In this document: positions 1 to 8,071 of the stretch, piece by piece
How positions within the stretch are numbered: the first letter of the stretch is position 1
How the letters are laid out: each line of letters begins with the position of its first letter
From: Flavobacteriaceae bacterium
GTDB lineage: Bacteria; Bacteroidota; Bacteroidia; Flavobacteriales; Flavobacteriaceae
Assembly (NCBI GenBank): GCA_024742935.1
Contig: JANSXN010000012.1
Span: 1-53,062, forward strand
DNA: 53,062 nucleotides
Reading direction: 5' to 3'
The notes under the pieces: model-generated
Seen by the model: only the letters and a program-made list of their open reading frames with translations
What the model was told of the DNA's origin: nothing
Databases searched by the model: none
Position numbers and translations under genes: made by a program

Positions 1-161
1 CCTTGAACAAAGGTGTTGCACGCAATCTTGCAAGGAGCTTCTGCACTTGGGTCCAGCACTTTTGTGGCAATGTCATACTTTCGGGTTTCATAAAGTAGCA
101 TCTTACCGAGTTGACCTCCGCCAAGGATGCCTAAAGTAAAATCTGAAGAGAAGTAGTGCAT
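1..161 (-). CDS. purK: N5-carboxyaminoimidazole ribonucleotide synthase PurK, 5' part only
   Basis: Only the first 53 codons lie in the window; the gene runs off the left edge. The product joins bicarbonate and ATP to AIR in de novo purine synthesis. The N-terminus carries the ATP-grasp/Rossmann start of PurK: LGILGGGQLGKML at about residues 10-22, followed by VLDPSAEAPC. The ATG at 161-159 is chosen because a good Bacteroidota -7 element (TATCTTTG) lies 18 bases upstream. It is divergent from the SET-domain gene. The family call rests on this short segment but the glycine-rich motif is very characteristic. Confidence 0.85.
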   Translation of the reverse strand, partial: MHYFSSDFTLGILGGGQLGKMLLYETRKYDIATKVLDPSAEAPCKIACNTFVQ

Positions 162-178
162 GTAAATTTCGGTTTTGG

Positions 179-186
179 CAAAGATA
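179..186 (-). promoter_or_regulatory. -7 promoter element for purK
   Basis: TATCTTTG read on the minus strand matches the Bacteroidota housekeeping -7 consensus TAnnTTTG exactly and sits 18 bases before the purK ATG. A clear -33 TTG is not seen, so this is inferred from sequence match and position. Confidence 0.5.
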
Positions 187-250
187 AGTAAAAGGAATTT
201 TAAATGATGTCTTCTGTTACATTCCAAAGTAGTTAAATGAGTTAGATATT

Positions 251-265
251 CTTTCGCTAAAGCGG
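251..265. repeat. Copy of the dispersed TTTCGCnAAAGCG-like word (intergenic)
   Basis: CTTTCGCTAAAGCGG lies in the purK/SET intergenic gap. It is one of several near-identical words in the window (others near 17492, 21289, 37694 and 39442). Apart from this and the purK promoter, I see nothing else in the 162-342 gap. Confidence 0.45.
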
Positions 266-342
266 AAAAAAATTATTTTTTAACAGCTGTATTTTGAATC
301 GAAAAATTTCATTCCTTTGATTTATTCTAACCAATAGATTAT

Positions 343-954
343 ATGATTTTTCCAAAAACGGAATTGCGTTTTATCAGCAAACAAATTGGCTACGGTGTGG
401 TAGCCACAGAATTTATTCCAAAGGGCACAATTACCTGGGCTTTAGATGCTTTGGACAGGGAATTTACCCCAGCAGAAGTTTCTCAAATGGATGTCAAATA
501 CCAAAAAATACTCGACTTTTATACCTATAGGAATAACCGTGGAAATTTTGTGTTCTGCTGGGATTTTGGACGCTATGTCAATCATAGTTTCAACGCCAAT
601 TGCATCAGTACGGCTTATGATTTTGAAGTGGCGATTCGGGATATTCATCCCGGTGAGCAATTAACCGATGATTATGGCTATTTGAATATAACTGAACCCT
701 TTGAAGCAGAAGACGAAGGCACCGAACGAAAAATTGTGTATCCTGACGATTTGCTGCGCTACCACAAAGAATGGGATGATAAAGTGAAAGCGGTATTCCC
801 TTTGATTACCGGTTTAAATCAGCCTTTACGTCCCTATATTTCTGAAGAGGTATGGAAAAAGATAGAAAAAATTACCGCAGGAAAAGAGGAGATGCTTTCA
901 ATTTTAAGTTGCTATTTTGAAGAAAATAATCTGGTTTTAAACAAACCTGTTTAA
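343..954 (+). CDS. SET domain-containing protein (putative protein-lysine methyltransferase)
   Basis: This 203-residue protein is essentially a bare SET domain. The visible SET motifs are GYGVVAT at residues 16-22 (SAM-binding start), YVNHSFNANC at 78-87 (the NHS pseudoknot motif) and GEQLTDDYGY at 104-113 (the second pseudoknot strand with its catalytic Tyr). SET enzymes transfer a methyl group from S-adenosylmethionine to lysine side chains; the bacterial substrate is unknown here. No signal peptide or membrane segment is present, so it is probably cytoplasmic. The cysteine-rich post-SET region of eukaryotic enzymes is absent. The neighbours give no hint of a target. The fold call is secure, the substrate is not. 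Confidence 0.85.
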   Translation: MIFPKTELRFISKQIGYGVVATEFIPKGTITWALDALDREFTPAEVSQMDVKYQKILDFYTYRNNRGNFVFCWDFGRYVNHSFNANCISTAYDFEVAIRDIHPGEQLTDDYGYLNITEPFEAEDEGTERKIVYPDDLLRYHKEWDDKVKAVFPLITGLNQPLRPYISEEVWKKIEKITAGKEEMLSILSCYFEENNLVLNKPV

Positions 955-969
955 TTAAAAAAACAGTTC

Positions 970-1647
970 TTACTGAATTTTTTTGTTCAAAAACCATTGC
1001 TTTAGGCTAGGGTAAGCAATTTCATCAAAGTGCGTGATCACTTTGTCTGCAAGGTCATAATTTTGATCTTTAGAGTGAATACTGTCATAACCCACACAAG
1101 TTAATCTAGCAGCTTTTGCTGCTAGAATACCATTTGTAGAGTCTTCTATAACCACACAGTTTTCTTTATCCTTTTCTGCGGCTTGGGCTGCTTTTAGAAA
1201 AATTTCAGGATGTGGTTTTGAAGCTTTTAAATCGGCCCCGCTTAGTTTTGCTTTGAAATAAGGATTTAAATTAAAACGATCAAAAACAGCATTGATGGTC
1301 CCCATAGAGGCAGAAGAGGCCAGCACTAGCGTGAGTCCGTTTTCGTGATATTCCTCAATGCGTTCCCTCACACCTGAAATCAGGGAAAGGTCAGGGTCCT
1401 TTTTAAAAAGTTCATGAAACTTATGTCGTTTCTGTAAAACAAGCTCTTCAGGGTTTGCATTAATTTGAAAATGTTCACACAAATACCTGCAAATTTTCAA
1501 AGTAGATTGCCCGGTAAAACCATGGTACATAGCATCACTTACCTCAATGTTTCTTTCATAGAACATTTGAAAATAGGCTTTTTTGTGCAGTGGCTCGGTA
1601 TCCACAATCACACCATCCATATCAAACAAGACTGCTTTTAATGCCAT
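970..1647 (-). CDS. HAD-superfamily hydrolase, beta-phosphoglucomutase-like subfamily
   Basis: A 225-residue HAD phosphatase/phosphomutase with all four motifs: FDMDGV with nucleophile D9 and acid D11, SS at 111-112 (motif II), K144 in KASKPHPEIF (motif III), and ED at 168-169 (motif IV). A helical cap lies between motifs I and II. This pattern fits sugar-phosphate phosphatases and beta-phosphoglucomutases; the substrate cannot be told. A longer frame opens at 1689, but ATG 1647 is preferred because the protein then starts right at the HAD core and a TACTTTTG -7 element at 1662-1669 would lie inside the longer reading frame. It is transcribed toward the convergent SET gene, with 15 bases between the two stops. 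Confidence 0.88.
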   Translation of the reverse strand: MALKAVLFDMDGVIVDTEPLHKKAYFQMFYERNIEVSDAMYHGFTGQSTLKICRYLCEHFQINANPEELVLQKRHKFHELFKKDPDLSLISGVRERIEEYHENGLTLVLASSASMGTINAVFDRFNLNPYFKAKLSGADLKASKPHPEIFLKAAQAAEKDKENCVVIEDSTNGILAAKAARLTCVGYDSIHSKDQNYDLADKVITHFDEIAYPSLKQWFLNKKIQ

Positions 1648-1661
1648 GAAAATTGTTTTTG

Positions 1662-1669
1662 CAAAAGTA
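1662..1669 (-). promoter_or_regulatory. -7 promoter element for the HAD hydrolase
   Basis: TACTTTTG on the minus strand matches TAnnTTTG and ends 15 bases before ATG 1647. It supports the downstream start codon over the one at 1689. Confidence 0.5.
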
Positions 1670-1782
1670 AGAAATGCTATTTTAGCCAAAAGCCTTTTCA
1701 GGAAAAAGCTTTCCTATAAATTTCTTAATTTCCTAGCATCTTTCGGTCAATTTTGTTATAATAGCTTTTTTAGAAATAAATT

Positions 1783-2934
1783 ATGTTTGAGAGTCAAGAA
1801 ATAGAAGAACTAATCTCCTTTCGAAAGGAATTGCACACCCACCCCGAACTCTCGGGTGAAGAAAAAGAGACGGCAAAAAAAGTGATTGTTTTTTTGGAAA
1901 AATGTAAGCCAACAAAAATCATTACCTCTGTGGGGGGCTATGGTGTGATTGCCGTTTTTGACAGTGGAAAAGAAGGAGTCAATTTAATGATAAGAGCAGA
2001 TATGGATGCACTTCCCATTGAAGAGGTGAATGATTTTGAGTACCGTTCTAAAACCAAAGGAGTCTCTCATAAGTGTGGACACGATGGTCACACGACCATC
2101 TTATTGGGTTTGGCAAAACATTTATCTAAAAATCAGCCAAAAAAGGGAAAAGCCATCTTGCTTTTTCAACCCGCAGAGGAAATAGGTGCAGGTGCAGCTG
2201 CTGTTTTAGATGATGAAAAATTTACTTCGCTAAAGCCCGATTGGGTTTTTGGATTGCACAATCTTCCCGGACACCCAATGCATGAAGTTGTAGTTAGAAA
2301 AGACTCCTTTACGGCTTCGGTGACCAGTATTGTGATTGAATTTTTGGGAAAGACTACGCACGCTGCCGAACCGGAGCATGGTGTGAATCCCGCGATGGCG
2401 GTTTCAGAATTGATTATGGAGGCATCGATGTGGTCAAACAACCTGCCAGATCGTGAGGATTTTGCTGTTGTGACTCCCATCCATATCGACTTAGGAGATA
2501 AAGCTTATGGCACTTCAGCCGGTGAAGCCATTGTTGGGTTTACCATTCGCAGCTGGTCTGAGAGTGAAATGGAGAAATTACAGAAAAAAATCGAAACTTA
2601 TATTTTGGCATTAGGCAAAAAACACCGGTTAAAGGTTGATTTTAAATATATTCAGGAATTCAAAGCCAATGAAAATAATGCAGATGCTGTGGAAAGTATT
2701 GTATTTGCTTCAGAAAATTTAAACTTGAAAGTATCTGAACAAAAAACCCCTTTTAAATGGGGAGAGGATTTCGGACTTTTTACACAACAATACAAAGGAG
2801 CTTTCTTTGGAATTGGTGCCGGTGAGGAGTGTCCTGCATTACACAATCCCGATTATGATTTTCCTGATGAACTAATTCCCACAGGCTCTAAACTATTTTA
2901 TGAACTTTGTAAAAAATACGTAGCATGTCCATAG
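1783..2934 (+). CDS. M20D-family amidohydrolase (N-acyl amino acid / hippurate hydrolase type)
   Basis: A 383-residue zinc-dependent amidohydrolase of peptidase family M20D, the family of hippurate hydrolases and IAA-amino acid hydrolases, which cleave N-acyl or amide-linked amino acids. Metal-site motifs are present: RKELHTHPELSGEE at 14-27, RADMDALP at 71-78, CGHDGH at 98-103 (C98 and H100 as ligands), QPAEE at 129-133 (catalytic and metal Glu), FGLHNLPGHP, and a C-terminal CPALHNPDYDF histidine. There is no signal peptide, so it is cytoplasmic. Its 3' end overlaps the start of alr by 10 bases, so the two are translationally coupled. The exact substrate is not evident; the link with alanine racemase suggests an amino-acid or peptidoglycan-derived amide. 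Confidence 0.9.
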   Translation: MFESQEIEELISFRKELHTHPELSGEEKETAKKVIVFLEKCKPTKIITSVGGYGVIAVFDSGKEGVNLMIRADMDALPIEEVNDFEYRSKTKGVSHKCGHDGHTTILLGLAKHLSKNQPKKGKAILLFQPAEEIGAGAAAVLDDEKFTSLKPDWVFGLHNLPGHPMHEVVVRKDSFTASVTSIVIEFLGKTTHAAEPEHGVNPAMAVSELIMEASMWSNNLPDREDFAVVTPIHIDLGDKAYGTSAGEAIVGFTIRSWSESEMEKLQKKIETYILALGKKHRLKVDFKYIQEFKANENNADAVESIVFASENLNLKVSEQKTPFKWGEDFGLFTQQYKGAFFGIGAGEECPALHNPDYDFPDELIPTGSKLFYELCKKYVACP

Positions 2935-4085
2935 ATTTTCACAGTTGTAAAATTGAAATTAGTAAGGCTGCTTTCAAGCATAACATTGAATTTTTAAGAA
3001 ATACATTGAATGACGGAGTGAAGATTTCATCAGTAGTGAAGGGAAACGCTTATGGTCATTCCATAAATTTATTTGTCCCTTTAGCTGAAGAAAATGGTAT
3101 TGATCATTTTTCTGTTTTTAGTGCAGATGAAGCCTATAAAGTTCAAAAAGCAAGTACCCAAAACAGCCAAATCATGATTATGGGTTCTGTAGAAAATGAA
3201 CAGCTTGAATGGGCAATTGAACATGATATATCTTGTTATGTATTTGATTTACAGCGTTTAAAACAAGCTGTTTCTTTCGCTAAAAAAACCAATAAAAAAG
3301 CTAAAATTCACATTGAAGTTGAAACCGGAATGCATCGCACCGGGTTTGATGTAAACGAATGGCAGGGAGTCGCTGAGATTATAAAAGCAAATCATAACAT
3401 TTTAATTTTTGAAGGATTATGTACACATTATGCTGGAGCTGAGGAAATTGCCAATTATTACCGCATCAAGCAACAACAACAAAACTTTAGAAGGGCAAAA
3501 AGATATTTTAAAGATTTTGGTCTTGAACCACAATTGATACATACGGCTTGTTCAGCAGCAACCTTGCGTTATCCACAAACTCAGGATGATATGGTGCGAT
3601 TGGGAATTGTGCAATATGGTTTTTTCCCCACTAAGGAAGTATTAATTCATTTTCTTGAAAAAACAAAAATGAAAGAGGATCCATTGAGAAGACTTTTAAG
3701 TTGGAAGAGTAAGGTTATGGATGTTAAACAAGTGAAAATAGGTGATTTTATTGGATATGGCACTTCGTTTATGGCTGGAACAGACATGAAAATCGCTACA
3801 ATTCCCGTGGGGTATAGTCACGGCTTTAGCAGGTCTTTAAGCAACCAAGGAAGGGTTTTAATCAACGGGCAGCGTGTTCCTGTTATTGGTGTTGTGAATA
3901 TGAATATGATAACGGTTGATGTGACACATCTAGACACTGTTGAAAAAGGTAATGAGGTAGTTTTAATAGGTAATCAAGGTGATTTGGAAATAGGCGTTAG
4001 TTCGTTTAGTGAATACAGTAATCAAATTAATTATGAAATGTTAACCAGATTGCGGGCTGATATACCAAGAATTTTGGTGGATTGA
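2925..4085 (+). CDS. alr: Alanine racemase
   Basis: A 386-residue PLP enzyme that interconverts L- and D-alanine, supplying D-Ala for peptidoglycan. The PLP lysine is K39 in VVKGNAYGHS. The second catalytic base is Y278 in IGYGTSF, in the C-terminal beta domain. Other hallmarks are VETGMHRTGF and the VNMNM substrate-site strand. Length is normal for stand-alone Alr; there is no fused MurF domain, although many Bacteroidetes have one. The start overlaps the M20D gene, so the two form an operon. It is followed by a gap containing the promoter of the Hpt-Adk gene. Confidence 0.95.
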   Translation: MSIDFHSCKIEISKAAFKHNIEFLRNTLNDGVKISSVVKGNAYGHSINLFVPLAEENGIDHFSVFSADEAYKVQKASTQNSQIMIMGSVENEQLEWAIEHDISCYVFDLQRLKQAVSFAKKTNKKAKIHIEVETGMHRTGFDVNEWQGVAEIIKANHNILIFEGLCTHYAGAEEIANYYRIKQQQQNFRRAKRYFKDFGLEPQLIHTACSAATLRYPQTQDDMVRLGIVQYGFFPTKEVLIHFLEKTKMKEDPLRRLLSWKSKVMDVKQVKIGDFIGYGTSFMAGTDMKIATIPVGYSHGFSRSLSNQGRVLINGQRVPVIGVVNMNMITVDVTHLDTVEKGNEVVLIGNQGDLEIGVSSFSEYSNQINYEMLTRLRADIPRILVD

Positions 4086-4144
4086 ACACAAGTAAACCGA
4101 AAATTATAAATATAATAAACAGCGATTGAATACCTTATATTTCG

Positions 4145-4152
4145 TAAATTTG
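4145..4152 (+). promoter_or_regulatory. -7 promoter element for hpt-adk
   Basis: TAAATTTG matches TAnnTTTG, with a TTG at 4126-4128 in roughly the -33 position (16 bases between). The TTG start codon of hpt-adk lies 26 bases downstream. The position also argues against any earlier start. Confidence 0.6.
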
Positions 4153-4177
4153 CACTTTTAATTTTCAATTACCTATT

Positions 4178-5284
4178 TTGATTCAGCTTCACGACAAAAC
4201 ATTTGTTCCCTTTATTGGTCAACAAAAAATTGCATTAGCGATTGAAAAGCTTGCAATGAAAATTTCTGAAGATGTAAAGGGTGAAGTTCCCATTTTTATT
4301 GGGGTGCTCAACGGCGCATTTATGGTGGTGAGTGATTTGATGAGGGTATATCCCGGAAATTGTGAAGTGAGTTTTGTAAAAATGGCTTCTTATGAAGGAA
4401 CCAGTAGTTCAGGTACTGTAAGTAAACTCATCGGGGTTAACGAAAATCTGGAAGGGCGTACTGTGATTATTGTTGAAGATATTGTTGACACAGGAAACAC
4501 ATTAGAAGTTTTACACACATTATTTTCAGAACAAAAAATCAAGGTGTTAAAAACAGCAACACTATTTTTCAAGCCTGAAGCTTATAAAAAGGATTTAAAA
4601 ATCGATTACGTGGGAATTGAAATTCCCAATAAATTTATTGTAGGATATGGACTTGACTATGACGGTCTGGGACGCAATCTTCCAAAAGTATATCAATTAA
4701 AAACACAACAGATGACAAACATTATTTTATTTGGTCCTCCGGGAGCCGGAAAAGGAACACAAGCAGAAGTTTTAAAAGACACATACAACTTAGTACATAT
4801 CTCGACAGGAGACGTTTTTCGTTACAACATTAAAAATGAAACTGAATTGGGATTGTCTGCAAAGTCCTATATGGACAAAGGCCAGCTCGTTCCAGATGAA
4901 GTAACAATCAATATGTTGAAAGCAGAGGTTGAAAAAAACGAAGGTGCCAATGGTTTTATTTTTGATGGTTTTCCAAGAACTGAAGCACAGGCAAAAGCAT
5001 TGGACAAACTTTTAGAATCCAAAAATACACAGGTGAACGGTATGGTGGCTCTTGAAGTTGACGATGAAGTACTTGTAAAACGATTGCTCGAAAGAGGAAA
5101 AACAAGCGGAAGACCCGATGATGCTGATGAATCAATCATAAGAAACAGAATAAAGGTTTATTATGACGAGACGGCAATTTTAAAAAACTATTATCAAAAA
5201 CAAGATAAATATTTTGGTGTGGACGGAGTGGGTTCCATCGAGGAAATCACAGAACGATTAAATAATGTAATAGACGGTTTGTAA
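4178..5284 (+). CDS. adk: Fused hypoxanthine phosphoribosyltransferase / adenylate kinase
   Basis: A 368-residue two-domain protein. Residues 1-176 are a type I purine phosphoribosyltransferase with the PRPP loop VIIVEDIVDTGNT (96-108), salvaging hypoxanthine/guanine to IMP/GMP. Residues 179-368 form a complete adenylate kinase: P-loop GPPGAGKGT (186-194), FDGFPRT, and a short LID (KTSGRPDD) without zinc cysteines. The Adk half starts with its own ATG at 4712, so internal initiation is conceivable. The likely start is TTG at 4178: no in-frame ATG exists between the promoter and this point, and MIQLHDKTF is a natural Hpt N-terminus. obgE follows 51 bases later. To my recollection similar fusions occur in other Flavobacteriaceae; I could not check this. 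Confidence 0.92.
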   Translation: MIQLHDKTFVPFIGQQKIALAIEKLAMKISEDVKGEVPIFIGVLNGAFMVVSDLMRVYPGNCEVSFVKMASYEGTSSSGTVSKLIGVNENLEGRTVIIVEDIVDTGNTLEVLHTLFSEQKIKVLKTATLFFKPEAYKKDLKIDYVGIEIPNKFIVGYGLDYDGLGRNLPKVYQLKTQQMTNIILFGPPGAGKGTQAEVLKDTYNLVHISTGDVFRYNIKNETELGLSAKSYMDKGQLVPDEVTINMLKAEVEKNEGANGFIFDGFPRTEAQAKALDKLLESKNTQVNGMVALEVDDEVLVKRLLERGKTSGRPDDADESIIRNRIKVYYDETAILKNYYQKQDKYFGVDGVGSIEEITERLNNVIDGL

Positions 5285-5300
5285 TAATAACTCCACAAAC

Positions 5301-5328
5301 CTTAAACTTGAAACTTTAAACCTGAAAC
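5301..5328 (+). repeat. 14-base tandem repeat upstream of obgE
   Basis: Two consecutive 14-mers, CTTAAACTTGAAAC and TTTAAACCTGAAAC, differ at two positions and fill the gap just before the obgE ATG (5336). They could affect translation or simply be a slippage product. Confidence 0.6.
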
Positions 5329-5335
5329 CCAAATC

Positions 5336-6343
5336 ATGACTGAGGGCAATTTTGTAGATTATGTAAAAATGCACGTTTCTTCCGGAAAGGGAGGGCAAGG
5401 TTCTGCACATTTGCATCGTGAAAAGTTTATTGAAAAAGGAGGGCCTGACGGTGGTGACGGTGGTCGTGGTGGTCATGTTATTATTAGAGGAAAGGACAAT
5501 CTGTGGACACTACTACATTTAAAATATCAAAGACACGCTAAAGCAGGTCACGGTGAACATGGCTCCAGCGGAAGAAGCACAGGAGCAGATGGTGAAGATA
5601 TCTATATTGATGTGCCACTTGGAACGGTCGTTAGGGATACTGAAACTCAAGAAATCATTTTTGAAATCACAGAAAATGGAGAAGAGAAAATCCTTCTTGA
5701 AGGGGGAATGGGAGGACGAGGCAACTGGCATTTTAAAAGTAGTACCAATCAAACACCTCGGTATGCACAACCCGGAATCCCTGCTCAGGAAAGAGATGTT
5801 ACTTTAGAATTAAAAATACTGGCAGATGTGGGCCTTGTGGGATTTCCAAATGCCGGTAAATCAACGTTACTTTCTGTATTGACGGCAGCAAAACCAAAAA
5901 TTGCCGATTATGAATTCACCACTTTAAAGCCCAATCTGGGAATCGTAAAGTACCGTGATTTCCAAACATTTGTAATGGCAGATATTCCGGGGATTATTGA
6001 AGGAGCGGCAGAAGGGCGCGGACTTGGGCACCGTTTTTTACGTCATATTGAGAGGAATTCGACTTTGCTGTTTCTCATTCCGGCCGATGCTAAAGACCTT
6101 CGGGAAGAGTATGACATCCTTCTTAACGAATTGAAAAAATACAATCCTGAACTTCTAGACAAAGAACGCTTAGTTGCGATTTCAAAAAGTGACATGCTTG
6201 ATGAAGAGCTCAAAGGCGAAATGAAAAAAGAACTCGACAAGCAATTTAAGGGGATTCCATATCTTTTTATTTCTTCAGTAGCACAACAAGGTCTTCAGGA
6301 ATTGAAAGATACCCTATGGAAAATGCTTAATGTAGAAGCATAA
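5336..6343 (+). CDS. obgE: Obg-family GTPase ObgE/CgtA
   Basis: A 335-residue ribosome-associated GTPase involved in 50S assembly and stress response. Residues 1-160 are the glycine-rich Obg fold ([34 protein letters not shown]). The G domain follows with G1 GFPNAGKST at 169-177, G3 DIPG, and a G4 motif SKSD in place of the usual NKxD. The C-terminal OCT domain of some Obg proteins is absent, leaving the two-domain form. It is cytoplasmic or ribosome-bound and co-oriented with hpt-adk. Confidence 0.95.
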   Translation: MTEGNFVDYVKMHVSSGKGGQGSAHLHREKFIEKGGPDGGDGGRGGHVIIRGKDNLWTLLHLKYQRHAKAGHGEHGSSGRSTGADGEDIYIDVPLGTVVRDTETQEIIFEITENGEEKILLEGGMGGRGNWHFKSSTNQTPRYAQPGIPAQERDVTLELKILADVGLVGFPNAGKSTLLSVLTAAKPKIADYEFTTLKPNLGIVKYRDFQTFVMADIPGIIEGAAEGRGLGHRFLRHIERNSTLLFLIPADAKDLREEYDILLNELKKYNPELLDKERLVAISKSDMLDEELKGEMKKELDKQFKGIPYLFISSVAQQGLQELKDTLWKMLNVEA

Positions 6344-6452
6344 ACGCCCTTTAAAGCTTTATATAACCACAATTCTATTTCTAAAATAAATAAAGCAAAG
6401 GATAACGCATCGATTAGTAGTTTAAGAAATTTAATCTGATAACCTAAAAAAG

Positions 6453-6485
6453 TCCCCCTCTTTGGGAGGGGGATTTAGGGGGAGG
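6453..6485 (+). repeat. GC-rich hairpin repeat, copy 1
   Basis: TCCCCCTC (6453-6460) pairs perfectly with GAGGGGGA (6466-6473) around a five-base loop, followed by a G-rich tail ending GGGGGAGG. A related copy lies at 12998-13030 in the same orientation. It sits downstream of obgE in an AT-rich gap and might also act in termination, though no U-tract follows. The rest of the 6344-6561 gap shows nothing I can name. Confidence 0.6.
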
Positions 6486-6561
6486 ATAAACTTTAATACT
6501 TCTTTAAATATTTGGCTGCAAAGCTTTTGTATATTTACCACGAATACTATTTATCAAACAA

Positions 6562-7083
6562 ATGAAGTATCTACTTTCTATCTGTATTCTGGTTTTGCTA
6601 TACTCCTGTGGGGCAACAGTGGGAATTGATTATGATACCGAAAAAGATTTTTCAAATTACAACACATTTAACTTCTTCAGCCCATTGTCTTCAGGACTGA
6701 ATGAACTGGACGAAAAACGTATTGTAAAAATCACAGACAGTCTTCTAGTTTCAAAAGGAATGATCAGGTCTGAAAATCCTCAAATATTGATTAACTTTTA
6801 CAGTAATGAATACCTTTCAAACTCCAGAAACACTATTGGCGTAGGTTTTGGAAATGTTGGCAGAAACACTTCTGTGGGAATTTCGGGAGGAATCCCCATT
6901 GGCGGTAAAGAAGTAAATCAACAACTTACCATCGATTTTATTGATGCTAATTTAGATGCTTTAGTTTGGCAAGCCCAAACAGAAGGCAGCTTTAAAGAAA
7001 AAGCCACACCAAAACAAAAGGAAAAGTATTACTCTCAAATCTTAACCAAAGTTTTTAATAAATATCCCCCTAAAAAGAAATAA
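6562..7083 (+). CDS. DUF4136 domain lipoprotein
   Basis: A 173-residue lipoprotein with a short hydrophobic signal and a lipobox LLYSC (Cys16). The mature part begins GATVGIDYDTEKDFSNYNTFNFF, the recognisable start of DUF4136, in which a conserved Asp/Tyr segment precedes a beta-rich domain with a glycine-rich middle (GVGFGNVGRN). It should be anchored in the periplasmic leaflet of an envelope membrane. The function of DUF4136 is not known. It is followed 25 bases later by a TPR protein and may share its transcript. Confidence 0.85.
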   Translation: MKYLLSICILVLLYSCGATVGIDYDTEKDFSNYNTFNFFSPLSSGLNELDEKRIVKITDSLLVSKGMIRSENPQILINFYSNEYLSNSRNTIGVGFGNVGRNTSVGISGGIPIGGKEVNQQLTIDFIDANLDALVWQAQTEGSFKEKATPKQKEKYYSQILTKVFNKYPPKKK

Positions 7084-7108
7084 TTTTAGATTTAAAAACA
7101 CCATTTAT

Positions 7109-7987
7109 ATGCCTAAGTTGCTTCTTTTATTATGTGTCCCCTTAATATTAACAGCTCAAGAAACTAATTTTGAAAAAGCTGTTGCACTCTATGAAGCAAA
7201 ACAATACCAAGTCGCAAAACCCCTTTTTGAATCATACCTAAATGAGAGCCCAAATGACCTTAAAACAGTTGAATATTTGGGCGATATAGCTGCATTTGCA
7301 TTGGACTGGGATAAATCTATTGATTATTATAAAATACTGGTAAAAAAATATCCTGACAACGCAAGTTTCAACTTTAAATTAGGTGGCGCTTTAGGAAGGA
7401 AGGCACAGAGCACAAATCGTTTTAGAGCTGCGATGCTTATAGGGGATATAAAAAAACACCTTGAAAAAGCTGCTGAGCTAGACCCAAATCACAAAGAAGT
7501 GCGCTGGGCATTGGTAGATTTATATAGTTTATTGCCAAGCTTTATTGGGGGGAGTGAAACCACAGCAAGCAAATATGCAAATCAATTATTGGGAATCTCT
7601 GAACTGGAAGGGAACATTGCTCTGGCCAACATAGCTGAACACTTCAAAAAACCCCAGCTTGCTGAAAAACACTTTAAAATAGCATTAAAAATATATGGGA
7701 GTGGTTTAAAAATACACCCACATAATAGTATCAATTATCATCTAGGAAAAATATCAGGAGAATATAATATTCAACTTCAAAACGGCCTTAAGTACCTTGA
7801 TGCGTATATAAAAAACCACACCATTAGAGATGGTATCGAACTAAAATGGGCTTATTTTAGAAAAGCACAAATTTACAGACACCTGGGTGATAAAAATCAA
7901 GCGCAAAATTGGATTGCCAAAGCGCTTGCATCCAATGAAGATTTTAAAGAAGCTCATTTGGAAAAAGAACAAATTAGCAGACTTTAA
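7109..7987 (+). CDS. Secreted tetratricopeptide-repeat protein
   Basis: A 292-residue protein with an N-terminal signal peptide (MPKLLLLLCVPLILTAQ, cleavage likely after TAQ). It then has TPR units: one around residues 20-50 (YEAKQYQVAKPLFESYL), one around 55-90 (YYKILVKKYPDN), and C-terminal ones including LGDKNQAQNWIAKAL. TPRs form helical scaffolds for protein contacts; the partner is unknown. Export implies a periplasmic location. It lies between a DUF4136 lipoprotein and an S46 peptidase, with no clear functional tie. Confidence 0.82.
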   Translation: MPKLLLLLCVPLILTAQETNFEKAVALYEAKQYQVAKPLFESYLNESPNDLKTVEYLGDIAAFALDWDKSIDYYKILVKKYPDNASFNFKLGGALGRKAQSTNRFRAAMLIGDIKKHLEKAAELDPNHKEVRWALVDLYSLLPSFIGGSETTASKYANQLLGISELEGNIALANIAEHFKKPQLAEKHFKIALKIYGSGLKIHPHNSINYHLGKISGEYNIQLQNGLKYLDAYIKNHTIRDGIELKWAYFRKAQIYRHLGDKNQAQNWIAKALASNEDFKEAHLEKEQISRL

Positions 7988-8071
7988 TATTTAAAAATTT
8001 TATTCTAAAACAGTATATTTAGCCTCTAAATAAATTTAACTTAAAACCCAATACATCAAAAAACAATTTTT

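Noticed and set aside
1648-1689. Longer HAD hydrolase starting at 1689
   Set aside because: It would include the promoter -7 element in the reading frame and adds residues absent from the HAD core.
2166-2480. Open frame antisense to the M20D gene, and similar antisense frames in valS, kmo and the kinase gene
   Set aside because: Composition is that of the complementary strand of a coding gene; no family resemblance and no start context.
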